Part shown: piece after piece, positions 16,963-23,611 of the stretch
Numbering within the stretch: position 1 is the stretch's first letter
Layout of the letters: each line of letters begins with the position of its first letter
Source of the DNA: Dehalococcoidia bacterium
GTDB taxonomy: Bacteria; Chloroflexota; Dehalococcoidia; UBA3495
Assembly (NCBI GenBank): GCA_002730485.1
Contig: PCAH01000174.1
Span: 1-23,611 of the forward strand
Direction: 5' to 3'
DNA length: 23,611 nt
Position numbers and translations under genes: made by a program
The notes under the pieces: model-generated
Told to the model about the DNA's origin: nothing
The model's input: only the letters and a program-made list of their open reading frames with translations
The model's database searches: none

Positions 16963-17691
16963 ATGACAATAGGTCCAGTGATCTTGCAGTTGGACCCTCC
17001 AGTGGCAACGCTCACGTTGAACCGGCCGGACAATGGCAATCAACTTGACGTGGAGATGGCCTATGCAGTGTCGGAAGCTTGCCGCACGGTTGCCGAAGAC
17101 GACGGCCTGCAGCTGCTGATTCTGACCGCTGCCGGAGAGTCATTCTCCATAGAAAGCGAGGCCAACCCAGTAGAAAGACCCGCAGAATCCATATCTGGAT
17201 TGAAAATCCCCGTGTTGGTGGCGTTGAACGGCGACGCCACAGGCCCTGGATTGGAACTGGCACTGGCGGGAGACCTGCGCATCTGTGTCCCCACTGCTCG
17301 GTTCGGGTTCGGCGGCCTGGCCAAGGGGGCACTTCCCCAAGACGGAGGCACACAAAGACTACCGCGGCTGGTCGGCCCAGCTTGGGCCAGGGACATGCTG
17401 CTGACCGGACGATCGGTGGACGCTGCCGAAGCCCTTTCCATTGGACTGGTCAACCGGATGGCGGATGACCTGGCTGCGGCGGTATCTGAGATCACAGAGC
17501 AGATAACCGGCGGCAGTCCCATCGGCGCACGCTACGCCAAGGAGGCGGTAGGAAAGGGAATGGACCTTTCCTTAGAGCAGGGTTTGGGACTTGAAGCCGA
17601 CTTGAACGTTATACTGCAATCCACATCAGATAGGGCAGAAGGGTTAAAATCCTTCTTAGAGAAACGCTCGCCAAATTTCGACGGCTCTTAG
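16963..17691 (+). CDS. Enoyl-CoA hydratase/isomerase family protein, degenerate active site
   Basis: This 242-residue crotonase-fold protein belongs to the family that binds acyl-CoA and hydrates, isomerises or cleaves it. The start (VATLTLNRPDNGNQLD) and GLELALAGDLRI (96-107) match the family, as do GGTQRLPRLVG and GLVNRM. Two functional parts are altered. The oxyanion-hole segment, usually FxAGAD, reads FSIESEAN (61-68). The second catalytic Glu, usually in FGxPE, is replaced by FGFGG with Gly118. The first Glu (E98) is kept. Hydratase activity is therefore doubtful; another crotonase reaction or a structural role is possible. ATG has only a weak upstream GAG. It heads a likely operon with the PHP, second crotonase, ligase and reductase genes, divergent from groES. 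Confidence 0.85.
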   Translation: MTIGPVILQLDPPVATLTLNRPDNGNQLDVEMAYAVSEACRTVAEDDGLQLLILTAAGESFSIESEANPVERPAESISGLKIPVLVALNGDATGPGLELALAGDLRICVPTARFGFGGLAKGALPQDGGTQRLPRLVGPAWARDMLLTGRSVDAAEALSIGLVNRMADDLAAAVSEITEQITGGSPIGARYAKEAVGKGMDLSLEQGLGLEADLNVILQSTSDRAEGLKSFLEKRSPNFDGS

Positions 17692-17724
17692 TCCGTTACT
17701 CCTGGATATAAAAAGGGAATCCTT

Positions 17725-18270
17725 TTGAAGTTAAAACTAGACCTCCATACCCACCCCTGGGAGGCCTTCAATTTCGTGCCGCCGACGGTGGAAATCGCGG
17801 AGAAGATCGTTAACCAGATCAAATCCCGGGGCATCGATGGTATCGGTATCACCGACCACCACAATAAAGAATGGGGTATGGAACTTCGCGAGATAGTGGA
17901 AAAGCACTTTCCGGGACAGGTGGTCATTCTCCCCGGGTGGGAGATTGAGGTTCGCCCCGAGGCCAACCCATTTGCCGAGTACCAGGTGGCCGAGTTATAT
18001 CTGCCCGACGGCGGCGGTGTCTTCCGCACCTACTGCCACCCCGGCTATTACTCTCCGGAGATATTGATCGAGCCGGACATCCACGCGATAGAGATCGACA
18101 ACTACATCCACAACTGGCACATCCGCAAGGAACAGGTCTCTGAGATAGCGTCGGAGCATGACCTGATGTTGATGGAAGTGAGCGACGCCCACAACCTGGA
18201 GAATATCGGCCTCCGTTACACCGAAGTGGATCTGGATGACCTCTACGCCAGGGCCGTGCCGGAGGCCTAA
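17725..18270 (+). CDS. PHP-domain metal-dependent hydrolase-like protein
   Basis: This compact 181-residue protein of the polymerase and histidinol phosphatase (PHP) superfamily would typically hydrolyse phosphoesters with bound metals. The metal-ligand motifs occur in order: DLHTHP (H8, H10), GITDHHN (D44, H45), PGWEIE (E73 or E75), CHPGY (H105) and SDAHN (D154, H156). The length fits a stand-alone PHP domain with no polymerase part. The start is TTG at 17725, with AAAGGGAA upstream and family homology from residue 4; no ATG is available before HTHP. It begins 33 bases after the first crotonase's stop, in the same frame, and ends 9 bases before the second crotonase. A phosphatase acting on a CoA- or nucleotide-type metabolite would fit, but the substrate is unknown. 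Confidence 0.85.
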   Translation: MKLKLDLHTHPWEAFNFVPPTVEIAEKIVNQIKSRGIDGIGITDHHNKEWGMELREIVEKHFPGQVVILPGWEIEVRPEANPFAEYQVAELYLPDGGGVFRTYCHPGYYSPEILIEPDIHAIEIDNYIHNWHIRKEQVSEIASEHDLMLMEVSDAHNLENIGLRYTEVDLDDLYARAVPEA

Positions 18271-18279
18271 GCACCTCTC

Positions 18280-19005
18280 ATGTCCGATGCAGGCGGCTTC
18301 CAAACTCTGCTGTTTCAGAAACACGGCGCAGTAGCCCATATATCATTGAACCGTCCCCAGGTGGTCAACGCCTATAACATCCAAATGCGGGACGATTTCT
18401 CAGAAGCTCTGTCCGCCGTCGAATTAGACTCTGATATCCGTTGTCTATTGATAACCGGGGAGGGCCGTGGTTTCTGCGCCGGGGCCGACCTAACCGAGTT
18501 TGGCTCCGCTCCGTCCCAGGTCATAGCCCGCCAGGTACGCTGGGAAAGGGACGTTTGGGGACAACTGGTAAACTTGGGCAAACCAGTGGTCGCCGCAGTG
18601 CATGGCTATTGCATCGGCTCCGGCCTGGAGATAGCCCTTCTTTGTGATGTCAGGATCGCGGCCACCGGAACGGCGTTTGCCCTGCCAGAGGTCCAATTGG
18701 GTATGATTCCAGCGGCTGGCGGCACCCAGACTCTGCCCAGGACGATTGGCACATCAAGGGCCATGGACCTGCTGCTGACCGGTCGACGGATCCTGGCTGA
18801 AGAAGCCCTGTCCATGGGTCTGGTGACCCGGCTGGCTTCACCGGAGTCCTTTCTCGATTTAGCCTGGCGGCTGGCCGATGAATTGGCCGCTCTGCCCGTT
18901 GCAGCAGTGGCAGCGATGAAGCAGTTGTTGGGACAGGGAATGGACCTGGACCTGCCCCGAGCGCTGGAATTAGAGGGTCGGGTGGCCACCCGCCTATCCT
19001 GCTAA
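18280..19005 (+). CDS. Enoyl-CoA hydratase/isomerase
   Basis: This 241-residue crotonase has an intact-looking active site and probably catalyses hydration of 2-enoyl-CoA or a related step of acyl-CoA breakdown. VAHISLNRPQVVNAYN is the family start. GRGFCAGADL (63-72) forms the oxyanion hole, GSGLEIALLCDVRI holds the first catalytic Glu (E117), and LPEVQLGMIPAAGG holds the second (E137). The C-terminus is about 15-20 residues shorter than common members. ATG follows the PHP stop by 9 bases, with GGAGG 15 bases upstream, so translational coupling is likely. It resembles the first crotonase of the operon but keeps the residues that one has lost. The exact acyl substrate is unknown. Confidence 0.92.
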   Translation: MSDAGGFQTLLFQKHGAVAHISLNRPQVVNAYNIQMRDDFSEALSAVELDSDIRCLLITGEGRGFCAGADLTEFGSAPSQVIARQVRWERDVWGQLVNLGKPVVAAVHGYCIGSGLEIALLCDVRIAATGTAFALPEVQLGMIPAAGGTQTLPRTIGTSRAMDLLLTGRRILAEEALSMGLVTRLASPESFLDLAWRLADELAALPVAAVAAMKQLLGQGMDLDLPRALELEGRVATRLSC

Positions 19006-19035
19006 TACATGGGAAACTAGACGAGAACTTAACTG

Positions 19036-20598
19036 ATGAATACCTCTGAATTTTTGACCATCGCCGGCGCTATTGTCCCTAACCGCGCCGCGGTGGTATT
19101 CGACGGCCAGACCATCACATTTGAAGGACTGGCAGAACGGGTGAACCGGCTGGCCAACGGACTCTCCGACTTGGGGGTTGGCCCAGGGGACCGGGTGGCC
19201 ACCATGCAGGTCAACACCAACCAGTGCATCGAGGCGTATTTCGCGGCCTCCCAACTGGACGCCATCTACGTGCCGATAAACTTCCGGGCCAAGACAGAAG
19301 AACTGGCCCAGATGCTGGAGATCGCATCGCCGACCTGCCTCCTTTTGGGTGAAAGATACCTGCCCCTGGTTCCAGAGGGCAGCCGATCATCAGAGGGAAT
19401 AATCGTCCTGGACGGTGAACCAACCGGCAACGGTACCAGCTACGAGAAGCTGCTTGCCGAGTCGTCGCCAGACCAGATGCGCTTCCCAGAAGCCGGTGAC
19501 GATGACACCACCGTGATCATGTTTACCGCAGGTACCACGGGCGTCCCCAAGGGCGTGATGCTGACCCACGACAGCTTTTCTTCGTACCTCCTGGCAACGG
19601 TAGAACCGGCTGATCCAGACGTTGAAGAAAACAACCTCATCACGGTCCCCTTCTACCATATAGCTGGACTGCAGGCGGCTCTGGCGGCGGTCTACGGCGG
19701 TCGAACACTGGTGGTGATGCGGCAGTTCGATGCCGAAGAGTGGCTGCAACTGGCCCAGGAAAACCAGGCCAACCGGGCCATGCTGGTGCCGACCATGTTG
19801 AAGCATCTGATGGAGCACCCTAAATTTGGGGACTACGACCTATCGTCCCTCAGCGTCATCACCTACGGTGCCGCTCCCATGCCATTGGAGGTCATCAGGG
19901 AAGCCATTGAAAAGTTCCCTGGGGCACGGTTCATCAACGCCTTTGGCCAGACCGAGACCGCATCCACCATTACCATGCTGCCCCCGGACGACCACGTGCT
20001 GGACGGCAGCCCCGAAGAGATAGAGACCAAGCTGAAACGCCTGACCTCCATTGGAAAGCCGCTGGATGATGTAGAAGTCGATATCGTAGACGAAGAGGGT
20101 CAGTCTGTGACCCTGGGCGAGAACGGCGAGATCGTGGCCCGGGGCTCCCGCATGATGGCGGGTTATTGGCACGAAGAATCGGCCACCCGAGATACCATGC
20201 GCAGCGGCTGGATCTACACCGGAGACCTGGGCTACCAGGACGAGGACGGCTACATCTATCTCTCTGGCCGGGCCAAGGACTTCATCAAACGCGGCGGCGA
20301 GATGATCTCTCCCGAGGAAGTGGAACAGGTGCTCCGCTCCCATCCGGAGTTGGACGACGCGGCGGTTATCGGCGTGCCGGACGTGGAATGGGGTGAAGAG
20401 GTCAGGGCGGTGGTGGTTGGCAATGCGGACCGGACCAACGAAGAACTGATAATAGAGTTCTGTCGTGAGCGGCTCGCCGGGTACAAACGGCCCCGTTCCG
20501 TTGTCTTCGTCGGCGAACTACCCCGCAATGTCATGGGCAAGGTGCTGAAACGAGACCTGCGTGAAGAGTTCAGTTACCCGGTGGAAAACCGAGAATAG
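19036..20598 (+). CDS. AMP-dependent acyl-CoA synthetase (ligase)
   Basis: This 520-residue ANL-superfamily enzyme activates a carboxylic acid with ATP to an acyl-adenylate and then forms the CoA thioester. The P-loop reads MFTAGTTGVPKGV (about 162-174). NAFGQTETAS matches the A5 motif. GWIYTGDLGYQDEDG and SGRAKDFIKRGGEMISPEEVE match A7 and A8. The catalytic Lys lies in MGKVLKRDL (K502) near the C-terminus. Length is normal for medium-chain or aromatic ligases. ATG at 19036 has a weak upstream ACGAGA. It is 30 bases after the second crotonase and 54 before the PanE-like gene. With the crotonases it suggests activation followed by beta-oxidation-type chemistry; which acid is used cannot be seen. 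Confidence 0.93.
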   Translation: MNTSEFLTIAGAIVPNRAAVVFDGQTITFEGLAERVNRLANGLSDLGVGPGDRVATMQVNTNQCIEAYFAASQLDAIYVPINFRAKTEELAQMLEIASPTCLLLGERYLPLVPEGSRSSEGIIVLDGEPTGNGTSYEKLLAESSPDQMRFPEAGDDDTTVIMFTAGTTGVPKGVMLTHDSFSSYLLATVEPADPDVEENNLITVPFYHIAGLQAALAAVYGGRTLVVMRQFDAEEWLQLAQENQANRAMLVPTMLKHLMEHPKFGDYDLSSLSVITYGAAPMPLEVIREAIEKFPGARFINAFGQTETASTITMLPPDDHVLDGSPEEIETKLKRLTSIGKPLDDVEVDIVDEEGQSVTLGENGEIVARGSRMMAGYWHEESATRDTMRSGWIYTGDLGYQDEDGYIYLSGRAKDFIKRGGEMISPEEVEQVLRSHPELDDAAVIGVPDVEWGEEVRAVVVGNADRTNEELIIEFCRERLAGYKRPRSVVFVGELPRNVMGKVLKRDLREEFSYPVENRE

Positions 20599-20652
20599 GG
20601 TATCCTCTATTAACACGGGGAATAATCAGCTAGATACGGAGTTGGGTTACCA

Positions 20653-21609
20653 ATGGGCATAGGAGCCAGCGACGACATGAAGGTGGCGGTAATCGGCGCG
20701 GGTGGCGTGGGCGGTTACTTTGGAGGACTCTTGGCCCGAGCTGGCCATGAGGTGACGTTCATCGCCAGGGGCGCCCATCTACAGGCCATCAAAGAGAATG
20801 GCCTCAGAGTGGAAAGCCAGTTGGACGGCACTTTCACGGTCCAGGGTGACGCCACCGATAACCCTTCTGAAGTCGGCGAACAGGACCTGGTGATCTTTGC
20901 GGTGAAGATGTACCACAACTCTGACGCAGTCGACGCCCTTGCTCCATTGATCGGCCCTGAGACCGTGGTCCTAACGCTGCAGAACGGTATCGACAACGGA
21001 GAGATATTGGCCGAGGCCGTCGGCGACGACCACGTGATGATCGGCTCTGCCTATATGGAAGGACGAATCACCGAGCCGGGTGTGGTCACTCAGGGAGGGC
21101 CCGGAATCGCCGCGTTCGGCGAGATGAACGTGGGCATCAGCCGCCGCGGTGAAAACCTTCTACAAAGGTTCCAGGAAGCTGGCTGGCGGGTAAACCTACA
21201 TGAGAATATGCCCGGAATGCTCTGGAAGAAATTTGCCTACATCGCAGGTTCGGCCGCCGTTTGCGCCGCCGCCGACTGCGTCTATGAAGAGATGCGCACC
21301 AAGCCGGAGACCAGGCAGCTGATCAGAAATGCCATCGAAGAAGTCCTCGCTGTGGGCAAAGCCCGCGGCGCGCCCATCATGGCAGATTCTCTAGCCTGGG
21401 CCATGGACTCTCTGGATCGGTTCCCCGGCCAGGGCCGGGCATCAATGGCCAAGGATTTCACCGACCAACGTCCCGTTGAACTAGAAGGTCTGACCGGCAC
21501 CGTGGTCCGCATGGCCCGGGAATTGGATGTGCCCACTCCGGCCAACGACTTCCTCTACGCCATATTGAAACCCAGCGCAGTCCGCATCGAAGAACTCAAT
21601 AAGGCCTAG
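20653..21609 (+). CDS. PanE/ApbA-family 2-dehydropantoate 2-reductase-like
   Basis: This is an NADPH-dependent ketoacid reductase of the ketopantoate reductase family. VAVIGAGGVGGYFGG is the N-terminal dinucleotide fold. LTLQNGIDNGE gives the family Asn, MLWKKFAYIAG the catalytic Lys, and SMAKDFTDQRPVELEGLTG plus ELDVPTPAND the C-terminal helical domain. The length of 318 is normal. Two ATG starts are possible: 20653 and 20677; the second gives the more usual MKVAVIGAG start, and both have GGAG about 11 bases upstream. It is the last gene of the crotonase and ligase cluster. Homologues outside pantothenate synthesis reduce other 2-keto acids, and the catabolic setting makes that plausible here, so the gene symbol panE is not assigned. 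Confidence 0.88.
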   Translation: MGIGASDDMKVAVIGAGGVGGYFGGLLARAGHEVTFIARGAHLQAIKENGLRVESQLDGTFTVQGDATDNPSEVGEQDLVIFAVKMYHNSDAVDALAPLIGPETVVLTLQNGIDNGEILAEAVGDDHVMIGSAYMEGRITEPGVVTQGGPGIAAFGEMNVGISRRGENLLQRFQEAGWRVNLHENMPGMLWKKFAYIAGSAAVCAAADCVYEEMRTKPETRQLIRNAIEEVLAVGKARGAPIMADSLAWAMDSLDRFPGQGRASMAKDFTDQRPVELEGLTGTVVRMARELDVPTPANDFLYAILKPSAVRIEELNKA

Positions 21610-21614
21610 GTCTA

Positions 21615-21655
21615 CCTTATCTAGCGGCCACAATATTTGCCGCACAAGGTTTTTT
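21615..21655 (+). terminator. Likely terminator after the reductase gene
   Basis: CCTT (21615-21618) and GCGGC (21624-21628) pair with GCCGC (21639-21643) and AAGG (21646-21649) around a small internal loop, and six T follow at once. It begins 6 bases after the stop of the plus-strand gene, in the convergent gap before the ferritin-like gene. The interrupted stem makes it moderate evidence. Confidence 0.5.
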
Positions 21656-21662
21656 GCTCTGC

Positions 21663-22139
21663 CTACCCCAGGTTAGCTTCGAGGCGATCATAGGACTGTC
21701 CTAGATGGAAGTTCGAGTCTACCTCCACGTCTGAGAACCAGGCTAGCAACGACCGGGTCAGTGAATCTACCGTCTCATCAGACATCGCCGCTTGACACCT
21801 TTCTCGAGTCGTCGGGCTCGGTCGTTGAGCCATCTTGTCCTTCGCAAAACGTGCTTTTTCGACATCGGGCATATCTGAGCCGTTCACCCGTAGGCGTTCT
21901 TCTAGGACAGGGTCTTCGCTGGCCTCTACCCAGGTGTGACCCAGTTCCGAGATGCGTCGCTTGAAGATGTGATGGTGGCTGAACTCTCGGTCAGCCACCA
22001 TCGAGAGGCAAGCTTTCAACTCGGGGTCCTGTGTTTTGTCCGCCCAGGCCTGTATATAGATGCCGTGCTGCTTCTCCCCGGCAGCGATGTCTTTAAGGAG
22101 TGGAAAGTAATGCAGTTCAGTTTCTTTGTCGGTCACCAT
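21663..22139 (-). CDS. Ferritin-like helical protein, possible diiron site
   Basis: This small helical protein of 158 residues has two ExxH elements: EKQH (22-25) and REFSHH (E52, H55/H56), with an Asp/Glu/Lys-rich helical pattern (KACLSMVADREFSHHHIFKRRISELG). This resembles one half of a ferritin or rubrerythrin-like four-helix bundle, where Glu and His bind iron. A full set of four ligand helices is not obvious, and the C-terminal half (DETVDSLTRSLLAWFSDVE) has no clear second ExxH. The frame stays open upstream to 22370, but ATG at 22139 is chosen: AGGAG lies 4 bases before it, the upstream residues look non-coding, and the promoter at 22253-22281 is downstream of the longer start. A role in iron or oxidative stress is only an inference from the fold. 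Confidence 0.7.
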   Translation of the reverse strand: MVTDKETELHYFPLLKDIAAGEKQHGIYIQAWADKTQDPELKACLSMVADREFSHHHIFKRRISELGHTWVEASEDPVLEERLRVNGSDMPDVEKARFAKDKMAQRPSPTTRERCQAAMSDETVDSLTRSLLAWFSDVEVDSNFHLGQSYDRLEANLG

Positions 22140-22252
22140 GATTCTCCTCGCTGGTGCATGTTGGATAGGGCTATGAACCCGATGGCAGAACGGCGGGCCA
22201 GGGTGTGCATTCGGCGCGCATTCTTTTGTAGGTCTGAGCCAGTTTGAGCGAA

Positions 22253-22281
22253 CTATAAAACGGGATCCCAAACCCGTCAAT
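22253..22281 (-). promoter_or_regulatory. Sigma70-type promoter of the ferritin-like gene
   Basis: On the minus strand TTGACG (5 of 6) at 22276-22281 and TATAGT (5 of 6) at 22253-22258 are separated by exactly 17 bases. The leader to the ATG at 22139 would be about 107 bases. Confidence 0.7.
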
Positions 22282-22407
22282 TCGCCGTTCCATCGGTGCG
22301 GTTGTCTCGTTCGTGCTCCAAGACCACCCCGTCTGGATCGGATTCGACACCTATCTGAAAGCCCGGCCAAGAGACCTCATTATGTTAATGCCTCTGCTCG
22401 TGAGCGG

Positions 22408-22416
22408 TGGTATACT
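22408..22416 (+). promoter_or_regulatory. Possible extended -10 promoter of the ThDP enzyme gene
   Basis: TGGTATACT fits an extended -10 element (TGn plus TATACT, 5 of 6). No good -35 box is found at the usual distance. The leader would be about 130 bases to the TTG start at 22551. Confidence 0.3.
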
Positions 22417-22535
22417 CGCCGTGGCTAAAAACTGGGCTTGTAATTTGCACTGTTTCCCCAACGTAATGGGCCGTGTAACCATGCCATTGCAGCCACCAAG
22501 AAGCATCAATAACAACATCAATAGAGACGTTAATC

Positions 22536-22541
22536 AGGAGG
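22536..22541 (+). promoter_or_regulatory. Ribosome binding site fixing the TTG start
   Basis: AGGAGG, a perfect Shine-Dalgarno sequence, lies 9 bases before the TTG at 22551 and decides the start of the ThDP enzyme gene. Confidence 0.75.
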
Positions 22542-22550
22542 CGGCCCCAA

Positions 22551-23611
22551 TTGAACACGATTGAAGCCATCACAGAGATTCTAAAAAGGGAGGGAGTGCA
22601 ATACCTTCCCTGTTTCCCCACAACCCCGGTCATCGAGGCAGCAGCCCTTGGCGGCATCCGGCCCATCGTCTGCCGACAAGAGCGGGTCGGAGTGGGTATT
22701 GCCGACGGGCTCAGTCGGGTCAGCAACGGCGACCACATGGGCGTGTTTGCCATGCAGTACGGGCCCGGAGCCGAGAACGCTTACCCCGGTATCGCCACCT
22801 CCTATTCAGACTCTGTACCAGTGCTTCTGCTGCCCCTGGGTCATCCCAGAGACAAGGCCGGAATCAACCCGCACTACGATTCACTGAAGGGCTACGCCGA
22901 TATCACCAAGGCCATCGAACAGATAAACATGCCCGACCGCACCTCAGATATCATGCGCCGGGCCTTTGCCGGTCTGCGCCAGGGTCGGGGCGGTCCCATG
23001 GCCGTGGAGATTCCAGCCGATGTTGCGCTGGAAGAGGTCAATGAAGAGAGTTTCTATTACGTCCCCAGCCGGCCAACGGCCAGCCAGGGCAGCCCCGCCG
23101 ACGTTGAAGCGGCCGCCAAGGCCCTCTGCGCCGCCCATTACCCGGTGATCATGGCCGGTCAGGGTGTCCTTTACGCCAAGGCTTCCGACGAACTGCTGGA
23201 GTTAGCAGAACTGCTCCAGGTGCCTGTCTGCAGCACGCTGCTGGGAAAGAGCGCCTTCCCAGAGGTCCATCCATTGGCCCTGGGCAGCACCGGCCCAACC
23301 ATCTCTGGTCACGCCTACCACTTCATCCGCCGGTCAGACCTGATCTGCGGAATCGGCACCAGTTTCACCAAGCACGGCATGGTGATGAACATCCCCGCTG
23401 GCAAGACGCTGATACAGGCGACCAATGACGCCTCGGACATCAACAAGGATTACAACATCGACCTGCCCATCGTCGGCGACGCCAAATTGGTCTTGCGCCA
23501 GTTGATTGAAGCCTGCCGGGAGATCGTGGGCAACAGCCGGAAGGACGACCAGTCCACGGCCAAAGAAGTACAGTCAGAGCGGGAAGGCTGGCTGGCCCAA
23601 TGGCGGGCCAA
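22551..23611 (+). CDS. Thiamine diphosphate-dependent enzyme, acetolactate synthase-like, 5' part
   Basis: This is the first 353 residues of a ThDP enzyme of the acetolactate synthase, oxalyl-CoA decarboxylase and benzoylformate decarboxylase class; the gene runs off the window. CRQERVGVGIADG (41-53) holds the cofactor-activating Glu (E44). QYGPGAENAYPGIATSYSDS is the matching pyrimidine-domain signature, and VPVLLLPLGHPRD follows. The central domain has GPMAVEIPADV, then VIMAGQGV and the STLLGKSAFPEVHP region. The ThDP-binding GDG motif would lie beyond the end. The start is TTG, set by AGGAGG nine bases upstream and by the family N-terminus IEAITEILKREGV. It stands apart from the ligase operon, behind its own possible promoter. 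Whether it makes acetolactate or decarboxylates another 2-oxo acid cannot be told from this half. Confidence 0.88.
   Translation, partial: MNTIEAITEILKREGVQYLPCFPTTPVIEAAALGGIRPIVCRQERVGVGIADGLSRVSNGDHMGVFAMQYGPGAENAYPGIATSYSDSVPVLLLPLGHPRDKAGINPHYDSLKGYADITKAIEQINMPDRTSDIMRRAFAGLRQGRGGPMAVEIPADVALEEVNEESFYYVPSRPTASQGSPADVEAAAKALCAAHYPVIMAGQGVLYAKASDELLELAELLQVPVCSTLLGKSAFPEVHPLALGSTGPTISGHAYHFIRRSDLICGIGTSFTKHGMVMNIPAGKTLIQATNDASDINKDYNIDLPIVGDAKLVLRQLIEACREIVGNSRKDDQSTAKEVQSEREGWLAQWRA

Larger units (their letters stand above)
22140..22550. other. Divergent intergenic region with promoters
   Basis: This gap of about 410 bases lies between the ferritin-like gene (-) and the ThDP enzyme gene (+). 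It holds the minus-strand promoter at 22253-22281 and a possible plus-strand extended -10 at 22408-22416. An open frame at 22313-22564 on the plus strand has a low-complexity, non-conserved look and ends inside the ThDP gene, so it is not called. No RNA gene was recognised. Confidence 0.5.

Noticed and set aside
17689..17727. First crotonase and PHP gene in the same frame, separated by one TAG, suggesting a readthrough fusion
   Set aside because: The PHP gene has its own ribosome-binding-like GGGAA and TTG start, and one third of neighbouring genes share frame by chance.
22140..22370. N-terminal extension of the ferritin-like gene back to 22370
   Set aside because: The 77 extra residues are Arg/Pro-rich without pattern, the strong AGGAG site is at the inner ATG, and the promoter lies inside the extension.
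22313..22564. Open frame of 83 codons ahead of the ThDP gene
   Set aside because: It has no family resemblance and runs past the well-supported TTG start of the ThDP enzyme gene.

Overview
The window is 23.6 kb of bacterial DNA, moderately GC-rich and densely coded. A uncultured Chloroflexota member (Dehalococcoidia or SAR202-like) fits best. That placement is an inference from gene content: paralogous CoA transferases, crotonases, an acyl-CoA ligase, an orphan molybdenum hydroxylase large subunit and a B12/radical-SAM-like protein beside a CIRCE-controlled groES-groEL. No rRNA or other phylogenetic marker is present to prove it. I saw no tRNA, rRNA, CRISPR array, transposase or phage gene.

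Layout. 1-2792 (+): the C-terminal end of a D-2-hydroxyacid dehydrogenase, a hairpin-rich intergenic repeat, a zinc-free medium-chain quinone oxidoreductase, and a cobalamin-binding/radical-SAM-type protein that lacks the cluster-binding cysteines. 2825-9381 (-): an apparent operon of an ABC ATPase, a 1156-residue FtsX/MacB-type permease and a xanthine-dehydrogenase-family molybdopterin subunit. 9502-9756 (-): a small protein resembling the GatB tail. 9757-10223: an AT-rich non-coding stretch leading to a large threonine/proline-linker lipoprotein (+). 11615-14436 (-): a three-gene CoA-transferase operon in the order A, fused B-A, B, whose fused member has Asp where the catalytic Glu is expected. 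14437-14733: promoter, hairpin repeat and groEL terminator. 14734-16728 (-): groES-groEL with a clear sigma70-type promoter and CIRCE operator. 16963-21609 (+): crotonase, PHP-domain protein, crotonase, AMP-dependent acyl-CoA ligase and a PanE-like reductase, closely spaced and probably one transcript. 21663-22139 (-): a small ferritin-like protein with a good promoter. 22551 to the end (+): the N-terminal part of a thiamine-diphosphate enzyme starting at TTG.

Taken together, most metabolic genes handle CoA thioesters or 2-oxo/hydroxy acids: activation of an acid by the ligase, CoA transfer, hydration or isomerisation by the crotonases, reduction of a keto acid and ThDP-dependent chemistry. 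This suggests breakdown of organic acids by a heterotroph, but no substrate can be read from the sequence. The points most worth a second look are the A/B-A/B CoA-transferase locus, the cysteine-less radical-SAM-like protein, the degenerate first crotonase, the shared -35 box of the divergent groES and crotonase promoters, and the two related hairpin repeats.
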